Of a stretch of 26,617 bases of DNA, positions 1-5,696 are shown piece by piece. The notes beneath the pieces were generated by a model. It did not search any database. It saw only the letters and a list, made by a program, of their open reading frames with translations, and was not told where the DNA came from. A program made the position numbers and the translations under genes. Origin of the DNA: a virus. How positions within the stretch are numbered: the first letter of the stretch is position 1; each line of letters starts with the position of its first letter. The stretch spans positions 1 to 26,617 of the IMG/VR virus record IMGVR_UViG_3300025889_000811; one strand, given 5' to 3'.

Positions 1-192
1 TCTTGGTGCAATATTAACTATTAATCGTTTAATTTCCCCCCTAAACACCCTATCTAGTGTTTTGCCAATTAAATAATGATGCCGATTAAGGATCATACGC
101 TGTTTTTTTCGTTGATAAAAAAAGTATCTTGTGAACGCTAAACTATTATTTAGTAACGTTTCTCTTAATAACGCTTTTTCAATACTGGTCAT
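1..192 (-). CDS. terL: Terminase large subunit, N-terminal 64 residues (cut by window edge)
   Basis: Only the first 64 codons are present; the frame stays open to the window edge. The translation has the N-terminal signature of phage large terminases: an aromatic-rich FTRYFFYQ segment (residues 20-27), then RHHYLIGKTLDRVFRGEIK and RLIVNIAPR just before the expected Walker A loop. The protein is the ATP-driven motor and nuclease that packages DNA into the prohead. The ATG at 192-190 overlaps the end of the small terminase gene by 14 bases, the usual coupled arrangement. The ATPase and nuclease motifs lie outside the window, so the assignment rests on the pre-Walker pattern plus the neighbour. 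Confidence 0.85.
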   Translation of the reverse strand, partial: MTSIEKALLRETLLNNSLAFTRYFFYQRKKQRMILNRHHYLIGKTLDRVFRGEIKRLIVNIAPR

Positions 193-694
193 TGAACTTC
201 TTAAAAAACTTTTGTAAATCTTTGTCGCTTACGTTTAATTCGGGAGCTGGATTATTAACATTAATTGTATTTACTGTTTCTTTTGATCCACTAATTAACG
301 TGGAAATCATCTTTAAAGCATCATTCGCCCCTTTTGAATCTACTTTATATTCACCTGTATGATGCCCTTTGTTGTCAATAATCGGCTGTTTAAGCATACA
401 TTTATGGTAAATATCAAGTAAATGCAACACTATGGCGTTTTCGTTGACAAAGATAGTTTTAATTTGTTCTTGTCGTAATACTAGGTATTCACCTACCAAA
501 TTATTATTAAGTATTTCCTCATTAATGTTGTTAATATATGTTTCTTGTGGGGATATGCTACCATAAGGTGAGCTACTATTTTTTAAATGTGTTTCACAAA
601 ATGTCAATTCCTCATCAGTTAAAAGTTTTTTAATTTCTAAAACTTTCTGCGTTAGTTTATTTGTTTGTGATTGTAATTTACTTTTTTTTGCCAT
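179..694 (-). CDS. terS: Terminase small subunit
   Basis: A 171-residue protein with the pattern of phage small terminases. It has an N-terminal LTDEELTFCETHL segment (about residues 26-38), a central region, and a C-terminal part in which a G-E-Y-K-V-D-S-K-G-A-N-D-A-L-K-M-I motif (about 113-130) matches the family's usual 'D-x-K-x-A-x-x-A-L-x-x-I' end. These proteins recognise the packaging site and load the large terminase. Position supports the call: the gene overlaps the large terminase start downstream and the lysis-cassette membrane gene upstream (17 bases). The start ATG at 694-692 has only a modest GAGAA ribosome site. The C-terminal tail (KFFKKFNDQY) probably contacts the large subunit; that is inference. 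Confidence 0.75.
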   Translation of the reverse strand: MAKKSKLQSQTNKLTQKVLEIKKLLTDEELTFCETHLKNSSSPYGSISPQETYINNINEEILNNNLVGEYLVLRQEQIKTIFVNENAIVLHLLDIYHKCMLKQPIIDNKGHHTGEYKVDSKGANDALKMISTLISGSKETVNTINVNNPAPELNVSDKDLQKFFKKFNDQY

Positions 695-926
695 ATTTAA
701 AATTCTCGATAAAACTGCATATTTTAGTTTGTGTGATTATTACCTCGTTTTGAGTGTCTTTAATCTCTTTTAAATCGTCCTTAATTGATAAGGGGGCTTC
801 TTTCTCAATCATTCGTGAAACCTCTTTGCGTGTGGGGCGTTGTCTTAACTCATAAAAGTGACTAGGTGCACCACCTATTAATATTGATATCGTGCTGATA
901 GCGATATAATGCCATAAATCATCCAT
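678..926 (-). CDS. Small membrane protein with coiled-coil tail in the lysis cassette (i-spanin- or holin-like)
   Basis: 82 residues. A hydrophobic segment (about residues 5-22, WHYIAISTISILIGGA) is followed by a basic stretch (ELRQRPTRKEVSR) and a charged helical tail. Topology and location between holin and terminase fit an inner-membrane spanin or an accessory holin. There is no lipobox and no nested o-spanin reading frame that I could see, so spanin is not proved. The ATG overlaps the holin stop in a TAATG junction, suggesting translational coupling. An AGG lies close upstream and GGGAG a little further off. Confidence 0.6.
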   Translation of the reverse strand: MDDLWHYIAISTISILIGGAPSHFYELRQRPTRKEVSRMIEKEAPLSIKDDLKEIKDTQNEVIITQTKICSFIENFKYGKKK

Positions 927-1321
927 TACCTAGTTACTCCCTTTATCTTTTCAATTGTTCTGAAAGCCCCTAAACCCAGTAACACATAAATAAGCTCTTT
1001 TGTTTCGTTGAATTGATTGTAAGGTAATTGTGGTAATGTTTCATTACATAATACCATTATATAATTAACTACATCTTTAATTATTAAATTGTAGGCTAAG
1101 TTAATACCACATACCCAACCGATTAATGGTCGCCATCCACTCATAAAGAAGTTTTTGTTTAAGGCTTCAATTTTTGTGATTTCTGCATTAATAACTTCCG
1201 ATTTATCCTTTATCGCTTCAATTAATTGGTTTTTGTTTAACCGTTGATTTTTTTTTGAATAAACTACACCTAAAACAGAATTGATCAAGCTAGGTAATAC
1301 CGATACTATACTAATACCCAT
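926..1321 (-). CDS. Holin of the three-transmembrane GTA type
   Basis: 131 residues from the ATG at 1321. The middle and C-terminal parts carry the hallmarks of the 3TM holin family (PF11351-like): SGWRPLIGWVCGINLAYN, a second hydrophobic stretch, and the terminal LLGLGAFRTIEKIKGV. An N-terminal hydrophobic segment (GISIVSVLPSLINSVLGVVY) gives the first membrane span. Holins form lesions in the inner membrane that release or activate the endolysin. A longer reading starting with TTG at 1357 is possible but has no ribosome site; the ATG at 1321 follows an AGAGTGGG and gives an ordinary 11-base overlap with the endolysin gene. The next gene starts at its stop (TAATG). Confidence 0.8.
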   Translation of the reverse strand: MGISIVSVLPSLINSVLGVVYSKKNQRLNKNQLIEAIKDKSEVINAEITKIEALNKNFFMSGWRPLIGWVCGINLAYNLIIKDVVNYIMVLCNETLPQLPYNQFNETKELIYVLLGLGAFRTIEKIKGVTR

Positions 1322-1832
1322 AAGCCCACTCTGTATATCTATCCCGATCAATATCAAGATGTATATAATGATTACCTACACCTACCCCAATGAATCTGTC
1401 CGTTTCTTTTTTAAACTTATTATCAATTAAGAAATTATAATACTTAGCTGAATTAACGTAATTAAGAATAACCTCTTTTAGATCTTCACCTGTATAATAT
1501 TCTGTATTACTTTTTTTGGACGCAATATCCACAGCTCTTAAATACGGTTTGTTATGCTGGGCTAAATGCCTAGATCTAAATGGAATACAGTCAATCAATG
1601 GTTTATCGCCTAACCCATTTTCTAGAGTGTTTATTTTATGTTCATCACTTAAACTTTTATAAATTAAATAATGCGTCATAAAATCTCTGCTAGAATCGGT
1701 TATAGTTACACTAGTATTAAGTTTATCTCTCAATGTTTGTAATATTGCTAATAAGCGTAAATCTGGCATCACGTAATTAAATTCTGATAACCAAAAATTT
1801 TTACTAATTTTTAAATTTTCTTTTTTCATCAT
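1311..1832 (-). CDS. Endolysin, M15-family peptidoglycan peptidase
   Basis: 173 residues resembling the M15 D,D-carboxypeptidase / L-Ala-D-Glu endopeptidase fold (Peptidase_M15_3-like). Visible family marks are FWLSEFNYV near the N-terminus, the RDKLNTSVTITDSSRD block (the usual 'I-T-S-G-Y-R' region), SRH (H89) with a following AVDIAS (D102), and the C-terminal HYIHLDI (H158, D160) with a final W-x-Y. H89, D102 and H158 are the likely zinc ligands. The H-to-D spacing is longer than the usual seven residues because of an inserted AQHNKPY loop, which is unusual. It heads the lysis cassette and is directly followed by the holin. Two consecutive ATGs are possible starts. Confidence 0.8.
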   Translation of the reverse strand: MMKKENLKISKNFWLSEFNYVMPDLRLLAILQTLRDKLNTSVTITDSSRDFMTHYLIYKSLSDEHKINTLENGLGDKPLIDCIPFRSRHLAQHNKPYLRAVDIASKKSNTEYYTGEDLKEVILNYVNSAKYYNFLIDNKFKKETDRFIGVGVGNHYIHLDIDRDRYTEWAYGY

Positions 1833-1866
1833 CTTAATTTTAACACACTAAAATAAATTTTTGCTA

Positions 1867-1890
1867 ATTATACAAAAATACATTATTATA
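1867..1890 (-). promoter_or_regulatory. Candidate promoter region for lysis/packaging genes
   Basis: Two TATAAT hexamers are readable on the minus strand (1872-1867 and 1890-1885), 35 and 53 bases before the endolysin ATG. Neither has a convincing TTGACA at the right distance. In such AT-rich DNA a chance match is plausible, so this rests mainly on position between two transcription blocks. Confidence 0.35.
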
Positions 1891-1996
1891 ATATATACGT
1901 CTTAATAGCTTATTTTTGGTTTAGTCCCCCTTTTCCAGAGATAGGCTTTTTAAGATAATTTATATATAAATTGCACTTCTTATCAATTTGCAAAAA

Positions 1997-2093
1997 GATG
2001 TAATTTCATCAGAAATTACAAGATTACATCGGCACGATTTTGTGCTTAGCTTTTTCATTTTGTAATTTCTGCCAATTTTCTGAAATTACAAAA
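1997..2093. repeat. Module A, block 1: two ATTACA/TGTAAT hairpins
   Basis: The first hairpin pairs TGTAATTTC (1999-2007) with GAAATTACA (2012-2020), 9 bp with a 4-base loop; GATGTAAT and ATTACATC at 1997 and 2023 mark the outer ends. The second pairs TTTTGTAATTTC (2058-2069) with GAAATTACAAAA (2082-2093), 12 bp with a 12-base loop. The string GAAATTACAAGATTACA, then TTTTGTGCTTA, then TTGTAATTTCTG is repeated at 17292-17343. Confidence 0.85.
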
Positions 2094-2134
2094 AATGTGA
2101 CGTAGCGTCTAAAATCCTTAATTAAACACTGTTT

Positions 2135-2164
2135 TGTAATTTTCAATTTTTTTTAGAAATTACA
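2135..2164. repeat. Hairpin in module A
   Basis: TGTAATTT (2135-2142) pairs with AAATTACA (2157-2164), 8 bp around a T-rich loop. It belongs to the same hairpin family as the others in the two non-coding modules and has no run of T after a GC stem, so it is not a typical terminator. Confidence 0.7.
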
Positions 2165-2194
2165 TTTCTTTTCAATTTTGTGCTTAATTAACAT

Positions 2195-2302
2195 CTTGTA
2201 ATCTTGTAATCTTGTAATTTCACTTTCAAGCAAAAAATCAAAAATCAAAAAAAATATTCCTTAAATTACAAAAGCCAAATTACAAGATTACAAGGTTACA
2301 AA
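2195..2302. repeat. Module A, block 2: three CTTGTAAT facing three ATTACAAG units
   Basis: Three perfect tandem copies of CTTGTAAT (2195-2218) are followed, after 60 bases, by ATTACAAG, ATTACAAG and GTTACAAA (2279-2302). The two arms are inverted repeats of each other over about 24 bases with one or two mismatches. The spacer contains CACTTT, an A-rich run and CCTTAAATTACAAAA, which are also found in the spacer of the copy at 17399-17507. Confidence 0.9.
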
Positions 2303-2385
2303 GGGCTATTTTTACATTTCCTTATACAAAAATAATATATAAATTACTTAGTTGATAATTAGCTAAAAAAGCGGGATTTTTTCTT

Positions 2386-2772
2386 TTATATTTCTCTTAT
2401 AACTCTTAAAATCATATCATCATGATCTCTTTTAGCTTGATTTATACAATAATTCTTAAATTCATATAAAATAGACTTATTTTCAAACACTATAGTTTCA
2501 AATATTAAAGGTCTATCTGATATTCTTACGTAAGAGAAAGGATTTTCCCACTCACAAAAAGGTAAACATACAGTGGACACCACATATTCTTTTGCACCAT
2601 AAAGTGTTGATACTGTGCTGTTATCTGAGGCTAAATTAAACTTATCGTATTTGATAGCATCTTTCACCCCATTATTTTTTTTAAGAAACTCACGATATTT
2701 GGTTTTATCGCATTTTATAACTGTGTCTGTTGCTTTGTCATACCAATAATAATCATCATTTAATTCATTCAT
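2386..2772 (-). CDS. Conserved phage protein of unknown function ('VSTV...LIFETIVF' type)
   Basis: 128 residues. The pattern YYWYDKATDTVIKCD near the N-terminus, VVSTVCLPFC in the middle, RPLIFETIVFE, and a closing A-x-x-DHDDMI matches a widespread uncharacterised phage family whose members read 'ISTVFLG...P-x-LFET-M-x-F-G...A-x-x-G-H'. No catalytic motif is evident. It is the last gene of the accessory cluster and overlaps its neighbour by ATGA, so the two are probably co-translated. The family assignment comes from remembered sequence patterns; the function is unknown. Confidence 0.7.
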   Translation of the reverse strand: MNELNDDYYWYDKATDTVIKCDKTKYREFLKKNNGVKDAIKYDKFNLASDNSTVSTLYGAKEYVVSTVCLPFCEWENPFSYVRISDRPLIFETIVFENKSILYEFKNYCINQAKRDHDDMILRVIREI

Positions 2773-3239
2773 AACTCAACTCCATATTCTGGCATTTCAT
2801 CAAATAAACTATGTATTGTTTTAATTACATGGGAATAAATATCTTCATAAGAATAAGCGTAACCTCTTTCCATATCCCATGCATGATTAAAATCACAACC
2901 TACTTTTATTATTTTCTTTTCGCCTTCCTCTAATCCCCTAACTTTTGAATAAAATGTTATTCCAGAATAAAAGTAAATATTATTTAGCGTTGTATGGTTG
3001 TCGTAATTATACATTGTTCCATGATGTTTCCCTAATTTATAATGTTCTACAGGTAACCAAAATGAATCAGGATTATATTTTTTTGGTATTTTTTCGATAT
3101 CAATGTAAATGTAATAAGTCCAATAATAATCGTCAACATTAAAATCAATTTTTAAATTTGGTCTGAAAATCTGATTAATCTCAAAAAAAACATCTTTATA
3201 AAAACCTGTGTATATTATTCTTTTATTTGTTTCACTCAT
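2769..3239 (-). CDS. Conserved phage hypothetical protein ('GITFYSK...VGCDFNHAWD' type)
   Basis: 156 residues rich in Tyr, Trp and His. The motifs YTGFYKDVFFEI, WTYYIYIDIEKIP, FWLPVE, SGITFYSK and KVGCDFNHAWDMERGY follow a recurring phage family of unknown role, usually with 'GCDY-x-H-x-W-D'. The conserved Cys, Asp, His, Trp and Asp could form a small-molecule or metal site, but that is speculation. It overlaps both neighbours by ATGA junctions, so three genes (3385 to 2386) form a coupled run. Confidence 0.65.
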   Translation of the reverse strand: MSETNKRIIYTGFYKDVFFEINQIFRPNLKIDFNVDDYYWTYYIYIDIEKIPKKYNPDSFWLPVEHYKLGKHHGTMYNYDNHTTLNNIYFYSGITFYSKVRGLEEGEKKIIKVGCDFNHAWDMERGYAYSYEDIYSHVIKTIHSLFDEMPEYGVEL

Positions 3240-3385
3240 AACTCAACCTTTTTGTACATTTTTTCTAAAAACTCTTCAATATTGCTACCATCAGTTAACA
3301 TAACTGCTTCTAACATATCAGCATAATTTACTTTATCGAGTATCTTATTTTCAATTAAGAATTTAATTATTTTTTCAGATTCCAT
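3236..3385 (-). CDS. Small protein, 49 residues, unknown
   Basis: Reads MESEKIIKFLIENK and ends KKVEL. It is acidic, probably two helices, with no recognised motif. It is supported by a good ribosome site (GAGGAA, about 8 bases before the ATG at 3385) and an ATGA overlap with the next gene, and it fills an otherwise empty 158-base gap. Function unknown. Confidence 0.6.
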   Translation of the reverse strand: MESEKIIKFLIENKILDKVNYADMLEAVMLTDGSNIEEFLEKMYKKVEL

Positions 3386-3398
3386 AAAATATTCCTCT

Positions 3399-3710
3399 TT
3401 ATATAAAGTCATTAGAACTTACACCATTAATATAATAAGGATCTGTTAATTCTCTGCGTGATTGTTCTGAAAAATCATTATAAAGGTCAATTTGATTAAC
3501 ACTTTCAATTAAATCAAATAAGTTAATTTTTTGATCAATTATTAAAGAACTAATATAGTCATTAAAATCAAGATTAAGCTCAATTGTAACGTAATTGATA
3601 TATAATTCCAGTTGCTCTTGATCAATTATATTTAATTCTTCAAAATACGTTGCCCAATCGCTAGGGGCATTATAATAAGGGTTTTTCCCTGTGTATTTGT
3701 ATAAGATCAT
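3399..3710 (-). CDS. Hypothetical acidic protein, 103 residues
   Basis: Not recognised. It starts MILYKYTGKNPYYNAPSDW and is acidic, with predicted helices in the second half (DQKINLFDLIESVNQIDLY). The start is firm: the ATG at 3710 is preceded by GAGAGG in one of the shared cluster leaders. The 30 bases of start codon plus leader are identical to those of the 29-residue gene at 4916. The next gene begins 14 bases after its stop. Confidence 0.55.
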   Translation of the reverse strand: MILYKYTGKNPYYNAPSDWATYFEELNIIDQEQLELYINYVTIELNLDFNDYISSLIIDQKINLFDLIESVNQIDLYNDFSEQSRRELTDPYYINGVSSNDFI

Positions 3711-3740
3711 TGTTTACCTCTCTTTTCTCTTTGATATAGA
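3711..3740 (-). promoter_or_regulatory. Shared early leader, copy 1
   Basis: On the minus strand this reads TATATCAAAGAGA, then AAAGAGAGG, then TAAACA before ATG. It is identical over 27 bases to the leader at 4917-4943. It contains the ribosome site but is much longer than one needs to be. Similar leaders occur at 4917, 5214, 7835, 12492, 13176 and 17135. Confidence 0.75.
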
Positions 3741-3781
3741 TATAGTTTACTACTATTTATTTAATTTTTAAATAGGTATTT

Positions 3782-4267
3782 TTAATCGGAAACCTCCTCA
3801 TATGTTTTCTTGAAAATTCTAGGCTTACAAGGGTAAAACTCACCCTCAACTCCCTTTATTATGTAATCCCCTATACTTGCTATATGTTCACCCTCTAACG
3901 TTGGAACTGTAAGAGTGTTATCTTTGTTTTTTTTGAACCCACAAGTAACAAACTCTTTCAACTTCTCTAAATTATCGGAATCACCTGTATATTGAATAGC
4001 TTGAATAACCACAGGCTTTTTTTTATATTTTTTAATCGGTTTGCTTACTTCGGGAAAACCTTGATTTATGCTTTTTGTGAAATCTTCAGAAAATAAATTA
4101 ATTTCAGTCGTAAGTTTACTTAAAATATTTTTTAATTCTTTTTTACTCAATTTTTTGTTTGGATCTGATAATTGAATTTCGCCACGATACCTTCCATTTT
4201 CTTTTGTGATTTTAACTTCTTTAAATTCATATTCTTTAAATTTCAAATTTATTTCATCTATATTCAT
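3782..4267 (-). CDS. Conserved phage protein with 'GDYIIKGVEGEFYPCKPRIFKKTYE' type C-terminus
   Basis: 161 residues in two parts. The N-terminal 75 residues are charged and helical. The C-terminal part (about 80-158) begins KYKKKPVVIQAIQYTG and ends with IGDYIIKGVEGEFYPCKP then IFKKTYEEV. This C-terminal domain is very common in phages and prophages across many hosts and its function is unknown. Translation is well supported: a perfect AAGGAGG lies just before the ATG, inside the end of the upstream gene, and the two genes overlap by ATGA. Confidence 0.7.
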   Translation of the reverse strand: MNIDEINLKFKEYEFKEVKITKENGRYRGEIQLSDPNKKLSKKELKNILSKLTTEINLFSEDFTKSINQGFPEVSKPIKKYKKKPVVIQAIQYTGDSDNLEKLKEFVTCGFKKNKDNTLTVPTLEGEHIASIGDYIIKGVEGEFYPCKPRIFKKTYEEVSD

Positions 4268-4665
4268 TTTTTCCTCCTTATATCGATTAGTTTTGCATTG
4301 TTATAAGATCTTACTTCTGAATTATCATAAGCGCTTACTTTTGAATTTTCATAAGCGCTTACTTTTGAATGCCCAAAAGCCATTACTTTTGAATGCCCAA
4401 AAGCCATTGCTTCTGAATTTTCATAAGCGCTTACTTTTGAATGCCCAAAAGCCATTGCTTCTGAATTATCATAAGCTTTTGATTTTGAATTATCATAAGC
4501 ATATACCTTTACATTATCATATGCGTATACATTTACATTATTCATAGCTATTACTTTTGCGTCACCAAAAACATAATAGATATTATCTCCAGTTAATAAA
4601 TAGTAACCATATTCATCTTGTTTTATATCTGCTGGGTTGGTTTTTTCTTTATCTAAATAAATCAT
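4264..4665 (-). CDS. Octapeptide-repeat protein, probable beta-solenoid
   Basis: 133 residues. A short N-terminal domain (about 1-33, containing QDEYGYYLLTGDNIYYVFG) is followed by about eleven 8-residue units of the form S-K-V-x-A-Y-(D/E/G)-(N/H). Alternating small and aromatic positions suggest a stacked beta structure. Proteins with A-Y-D-N-x-x-V repeats occur in phages and bacteria, but the role is unknown; surface binding or decoration would be plausible. The start has a strong AAAGGAG. Repeats are also nearly identical at the DNA level, so unit number may change readily. It overlaps the next gene by ATGA. Confidence 0.65.
   Translation of the reverse strand: MIYLDKEKTNPADIKQDEYGYYLLTGDNIYYVFGDAKVIAMNNVNVYAYDNVKVYAYDNSKSKAYDNSEAMAFGHSKVSAYENSEAMAFGHSKVMAFGHSKVSAYENSKVSAYDNSEVRSYNNAKLIDIRRKK
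4312..4500. repeat. 24-bp coding repeats within the octapeptide gene
   Basis: Tandem 24-base units encode the octapeptides. Two unit types, one giving E-N-S-K-V-S-A-Y and one giving G-H-S-K-V-M-A-F, alternate with almost no silent differences. TTTTGAATGCCCAAAAGCC (plus strand) recurs three times. Low divergence suggests recent expansion or ongoing slippage. Confidence 0.75.
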
Positions 4666-4677
4666 TATTAACTCCTT

Positions 4678-4830
4678 TTACTTATTAATTGACACAAGCA
4701 ACCTTTCAATCAAAATCATTATATGATTATATTTTGCTTGAGTTACTTTTGGATCATTATTATATTTTTGCAATTCATTTTTAAGCAGTTTAAATATAAT
4801 TTCATTTTTATATTGTTGTAGAGGACTCAT
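4678..4830 (-). CDS. Small helical protein, 50 residues
   Basis: Starts MSPLQQYKNEIIFKLLKNEL and ends LLVSINK. It looks like two amphipathic helices and resembles short uncharacterised phage proteins with a hydrophobic heptad pattern; no motif is recognised. Its ATG shares an ATGA junction with the preceding 29-residue gene, which has a strong ribosome site, so it is probably translated by coupling. Confidence 0.55.
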   Translation of the reverse strand: MSPLQQYKNEIIFKLLKNELQKYNNDPKVTQAKYNHIMILIERLLVSINK

Positions 4831-4916
4831 ACGTTCCACCGTATAATATAGCTAATAATTACTAACACGGTGCAAATATAAAAAGCTGTTTCCACATAAT
4901 TAAATTTTTTATCCAT
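4827..4916 (-). CDS. Single-span membrane microprotein, 29 residues
   Basis: Reads MDKKFNYVETAFYICTVLVI then ISYIIRWNV: a charged N-terminus, one hydrophobic helix (about residues 10-25) and a short basic end. It is preceded by a full shared leader with GAGAGG, identical to that at 3711 over 30 bases including the ATG. That is strong evidence for expression despite the size. Its stop overlaps the next start (ATGA). The function is unknown; it could act on the host inner membrane. Confidence 0.6.
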   Translation of the reverse strand: MDKKFNYVETAFYICTVLVIISYIIRWNV

Positions 4917-4950
4917 TGTTTACCTCTCTTTTCTCTTTGATATGTTTATA
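4917..4950 (-). promoter_or_regulatory. Shared early leader, copy 2, with promoter-like upstream
   Basis: On the minus strand TACAAT-ATAAAC precedes ATATCAAAGAGA and AAAGAGAGG. The stretch ATATAAACATATCAAAGAGA is shared with copy 3, which suggests that the conserved unit includes a -10 region and the transcript start as well as the ribosome site. Confidence 0.65.
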
Positions 4951-4973
4951 TTGTAACATATTAATTATTTTTT

Positions 4974-5213
4974 TTAAAATTTATTAGATTCAAACACGAC
5001 TTTTTCGCTTGGATTATGAATGTTCTTGATCGCCAAGCCATTATTTCTAACAGCTTCAATCTGGACTTTTTCGGATGGATTATCAATATATTTGATTGCC
5101 AACACATTATTTTTAACAGCTTCTAACTGAACTTTTTCGGATGGATTATCAATATACCGTATTGAATCCCCATTCTTTTTAACAACTTTTAGCTGTTCTT
5201 CTTCATTTTCCAT
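4974..5213 (-). CDS. Small solenoid repeat protein (three ~22-residue units), DUF4116-like
   Basis: 79 residues made of three near-identical units: x-I-R-Y-I-D-N-P-S-E-K-V-Q-L-E-A-V-K-N-N-(G/V). The units match the DUF4116-type repeat seen in many phage, protist-associated and bacterial proteins, which probably stack as helical pairs. The function of these repeats is unknown. A larger paralogue with seven to eight units lies at 12552-13175, and both genes use the same leader type. The start is fixed by GAGAGG seven bases upstream. The last unit diverges (VVFESNKF), so the gene may be a truncated copy of a longer ancestor. Confidence 0.65.
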   Translation of the reverse strand: MENEEEQLKVVKKNGDSIRYIDNPSEKVQLEAVKNNVLAIKYIDNPSEKVQIEAVRNNGLAIKNIHNPSEKVVFESNKF

Positions 5214-5274
5214 TACTTACCTCTCTTATCTCTTTGATATGTTTATATCATACTATTATTTTAAAAAAAAACAA
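5214..5274 (-). promoter_or_regulatory. Shared early leader, copy 3, with a readable sigma70-like promoter
   Basis: On the minus strand TTGTTT (5274-5269), a 16-base spacer and TATGAT (5252-5247) precede ATATAAACATATCAAAGAGA and AAGAGAGG. This is the best -35/-10 pair among the leader copies. The region lies back to back with the plus-strand promoter candidate of the gene at 5312. Confidence 0.6.
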
Positions 5275-5275
5275 G

Positions 5276-5311
5276 TATAATAAAACCTATATCAATTAAA
5301 AGAGGGAAGAG
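5276..5311 (+). promoter_or_regulatory. Divergent plus-strand promoter and leader
   Basis: A perfect TATAAT (5276-5281) is followed by CTATATCAATTAAAAGAGGG before ATG at 5312. The leader resembles the minus-strand shared leaders (ATATCAA...AAGAGGG) but points the other way. No clear -35 is visible. Confidence 0.5.
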
Positions 5312-5500
5312 ATGAAAGAGTGTAATATTACAAGTTTTTTAACTATTAAAAAAACTAAAATAAAATTAACCGTAAGGATTGAAAATAATGTAAGCTGTAA
5401 ATCATACGTGTATGAAACTAAAAACACGATTAATACAATTGAGTTACTTAATTGGCAACAATTAAAAATCAAACAATCGCTTTTGAATCACCAATTTTAA
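5312..5500 (+). CDS. Small protein on the opposite strand, 62 residues
   Basis: The only plus-strand gene I can support. It starts MKECNITSFLTIKKTKIKLT, is basic and probably mostly beta strand, then ends IKQSLLNHQF; no family is recognised. Evidence for expression is its own TATAAT, a leader resembling that of the cluster's other genes, a good AGAGGGAAGAG ribosome site, and that it fills the 255-base gap between two minus-strand genes. Its 3' end overlaps the convergent gene at 5469 by 32 bases. A divergently read small gene in an otherwise one-strand phage region is often a regulator, but no DNA-binding motif is visible. Confidence 0.55.
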   Translation: MKECNITSFLTIKKTKIKLTVRIENNVSCKSYVYETKNTINTIELLNWQQLKIKQSLLNHQF

Positions 5501-5696
5501 TCGCTAAATCAAGTAAGTTTTTGTTTAATTGACCGATATAATGCGATAATTTATCTTGGTATTTTCGCTCTTGATCTAACCTTTCGGCGATAATTTCAAT
5601 CTTCTCGTCAAAAATCATATTGATAATGTCAATCAAGGAATTAATGTCTTGCACATCTTTTTCGAGGCTTTGAACTCGATTAATTAGTTTTTCCAT
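5469..5696 (-). CDS. Short coiled-coil protein, 75 residues
   Basis: Heptad-rich throughout (MEKLINRVQSLEKDVQDINS, then LDQERKYQDKLSHYIGQLNK), with no membrane span or enzyme motif. It overlaps the upstream membrane/coiled-coil gene by 17 bases, so the two probably form a pair whose coiled coils may interact. There is no strong ribosome site before its ATG, which favours coupled translation. The function is unknown. Confidence 0.55.
   Translation of the reverse strand: MEKLINRVQSLEKDVQDINSLIDIINMIFDEKIEIIAERLDQERKYQDKLSHYIGQLNKNLLDLAIKIGDSKAIV

Larger units (their letters stand above)
1833..2385. other. Non-coding module A: repeat-rich spacer between accessory cluster and lysis genes
   Basis: About 550 bases without a credible gene. 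From 1997 to 2302 it is packed with GTAAT/ATTAC cores (about 13), arranged as hairpins and as an inverted array. The same elements recur in the same order and orientation at 17.2-17.5 kb. TTTTGTGCTTA occurs twice here and once in the other copy. The part from 2303 to 2385 holds an A6-loop-T6 palindrome (about 2365-2382) that could be a weak terminator for the gene ending at 2386. The part from 1833 to 1990 holds the candidate lysis promoter. Confidence 0.8.

Noticed and set aside
1322-1357. Longer holin start at a TTG
   Set aside because: There is no ribosome site before the TTG, and it would give a 47-base overlap; the ATG at 1321 explains the family start and spacing better.
1997-2302. CRISPR array
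   Set aside because: Repeats are 8 bp, tandem or inverted, with no regular spacers and no cas genes.
4206-4547. Plus-strand open frame with LLLNAQKP-type repeats
   Set aside because: It is the reverse reading of the octapeptide repeats of the minus-strand gene; the repeats keep the frame open by construction.
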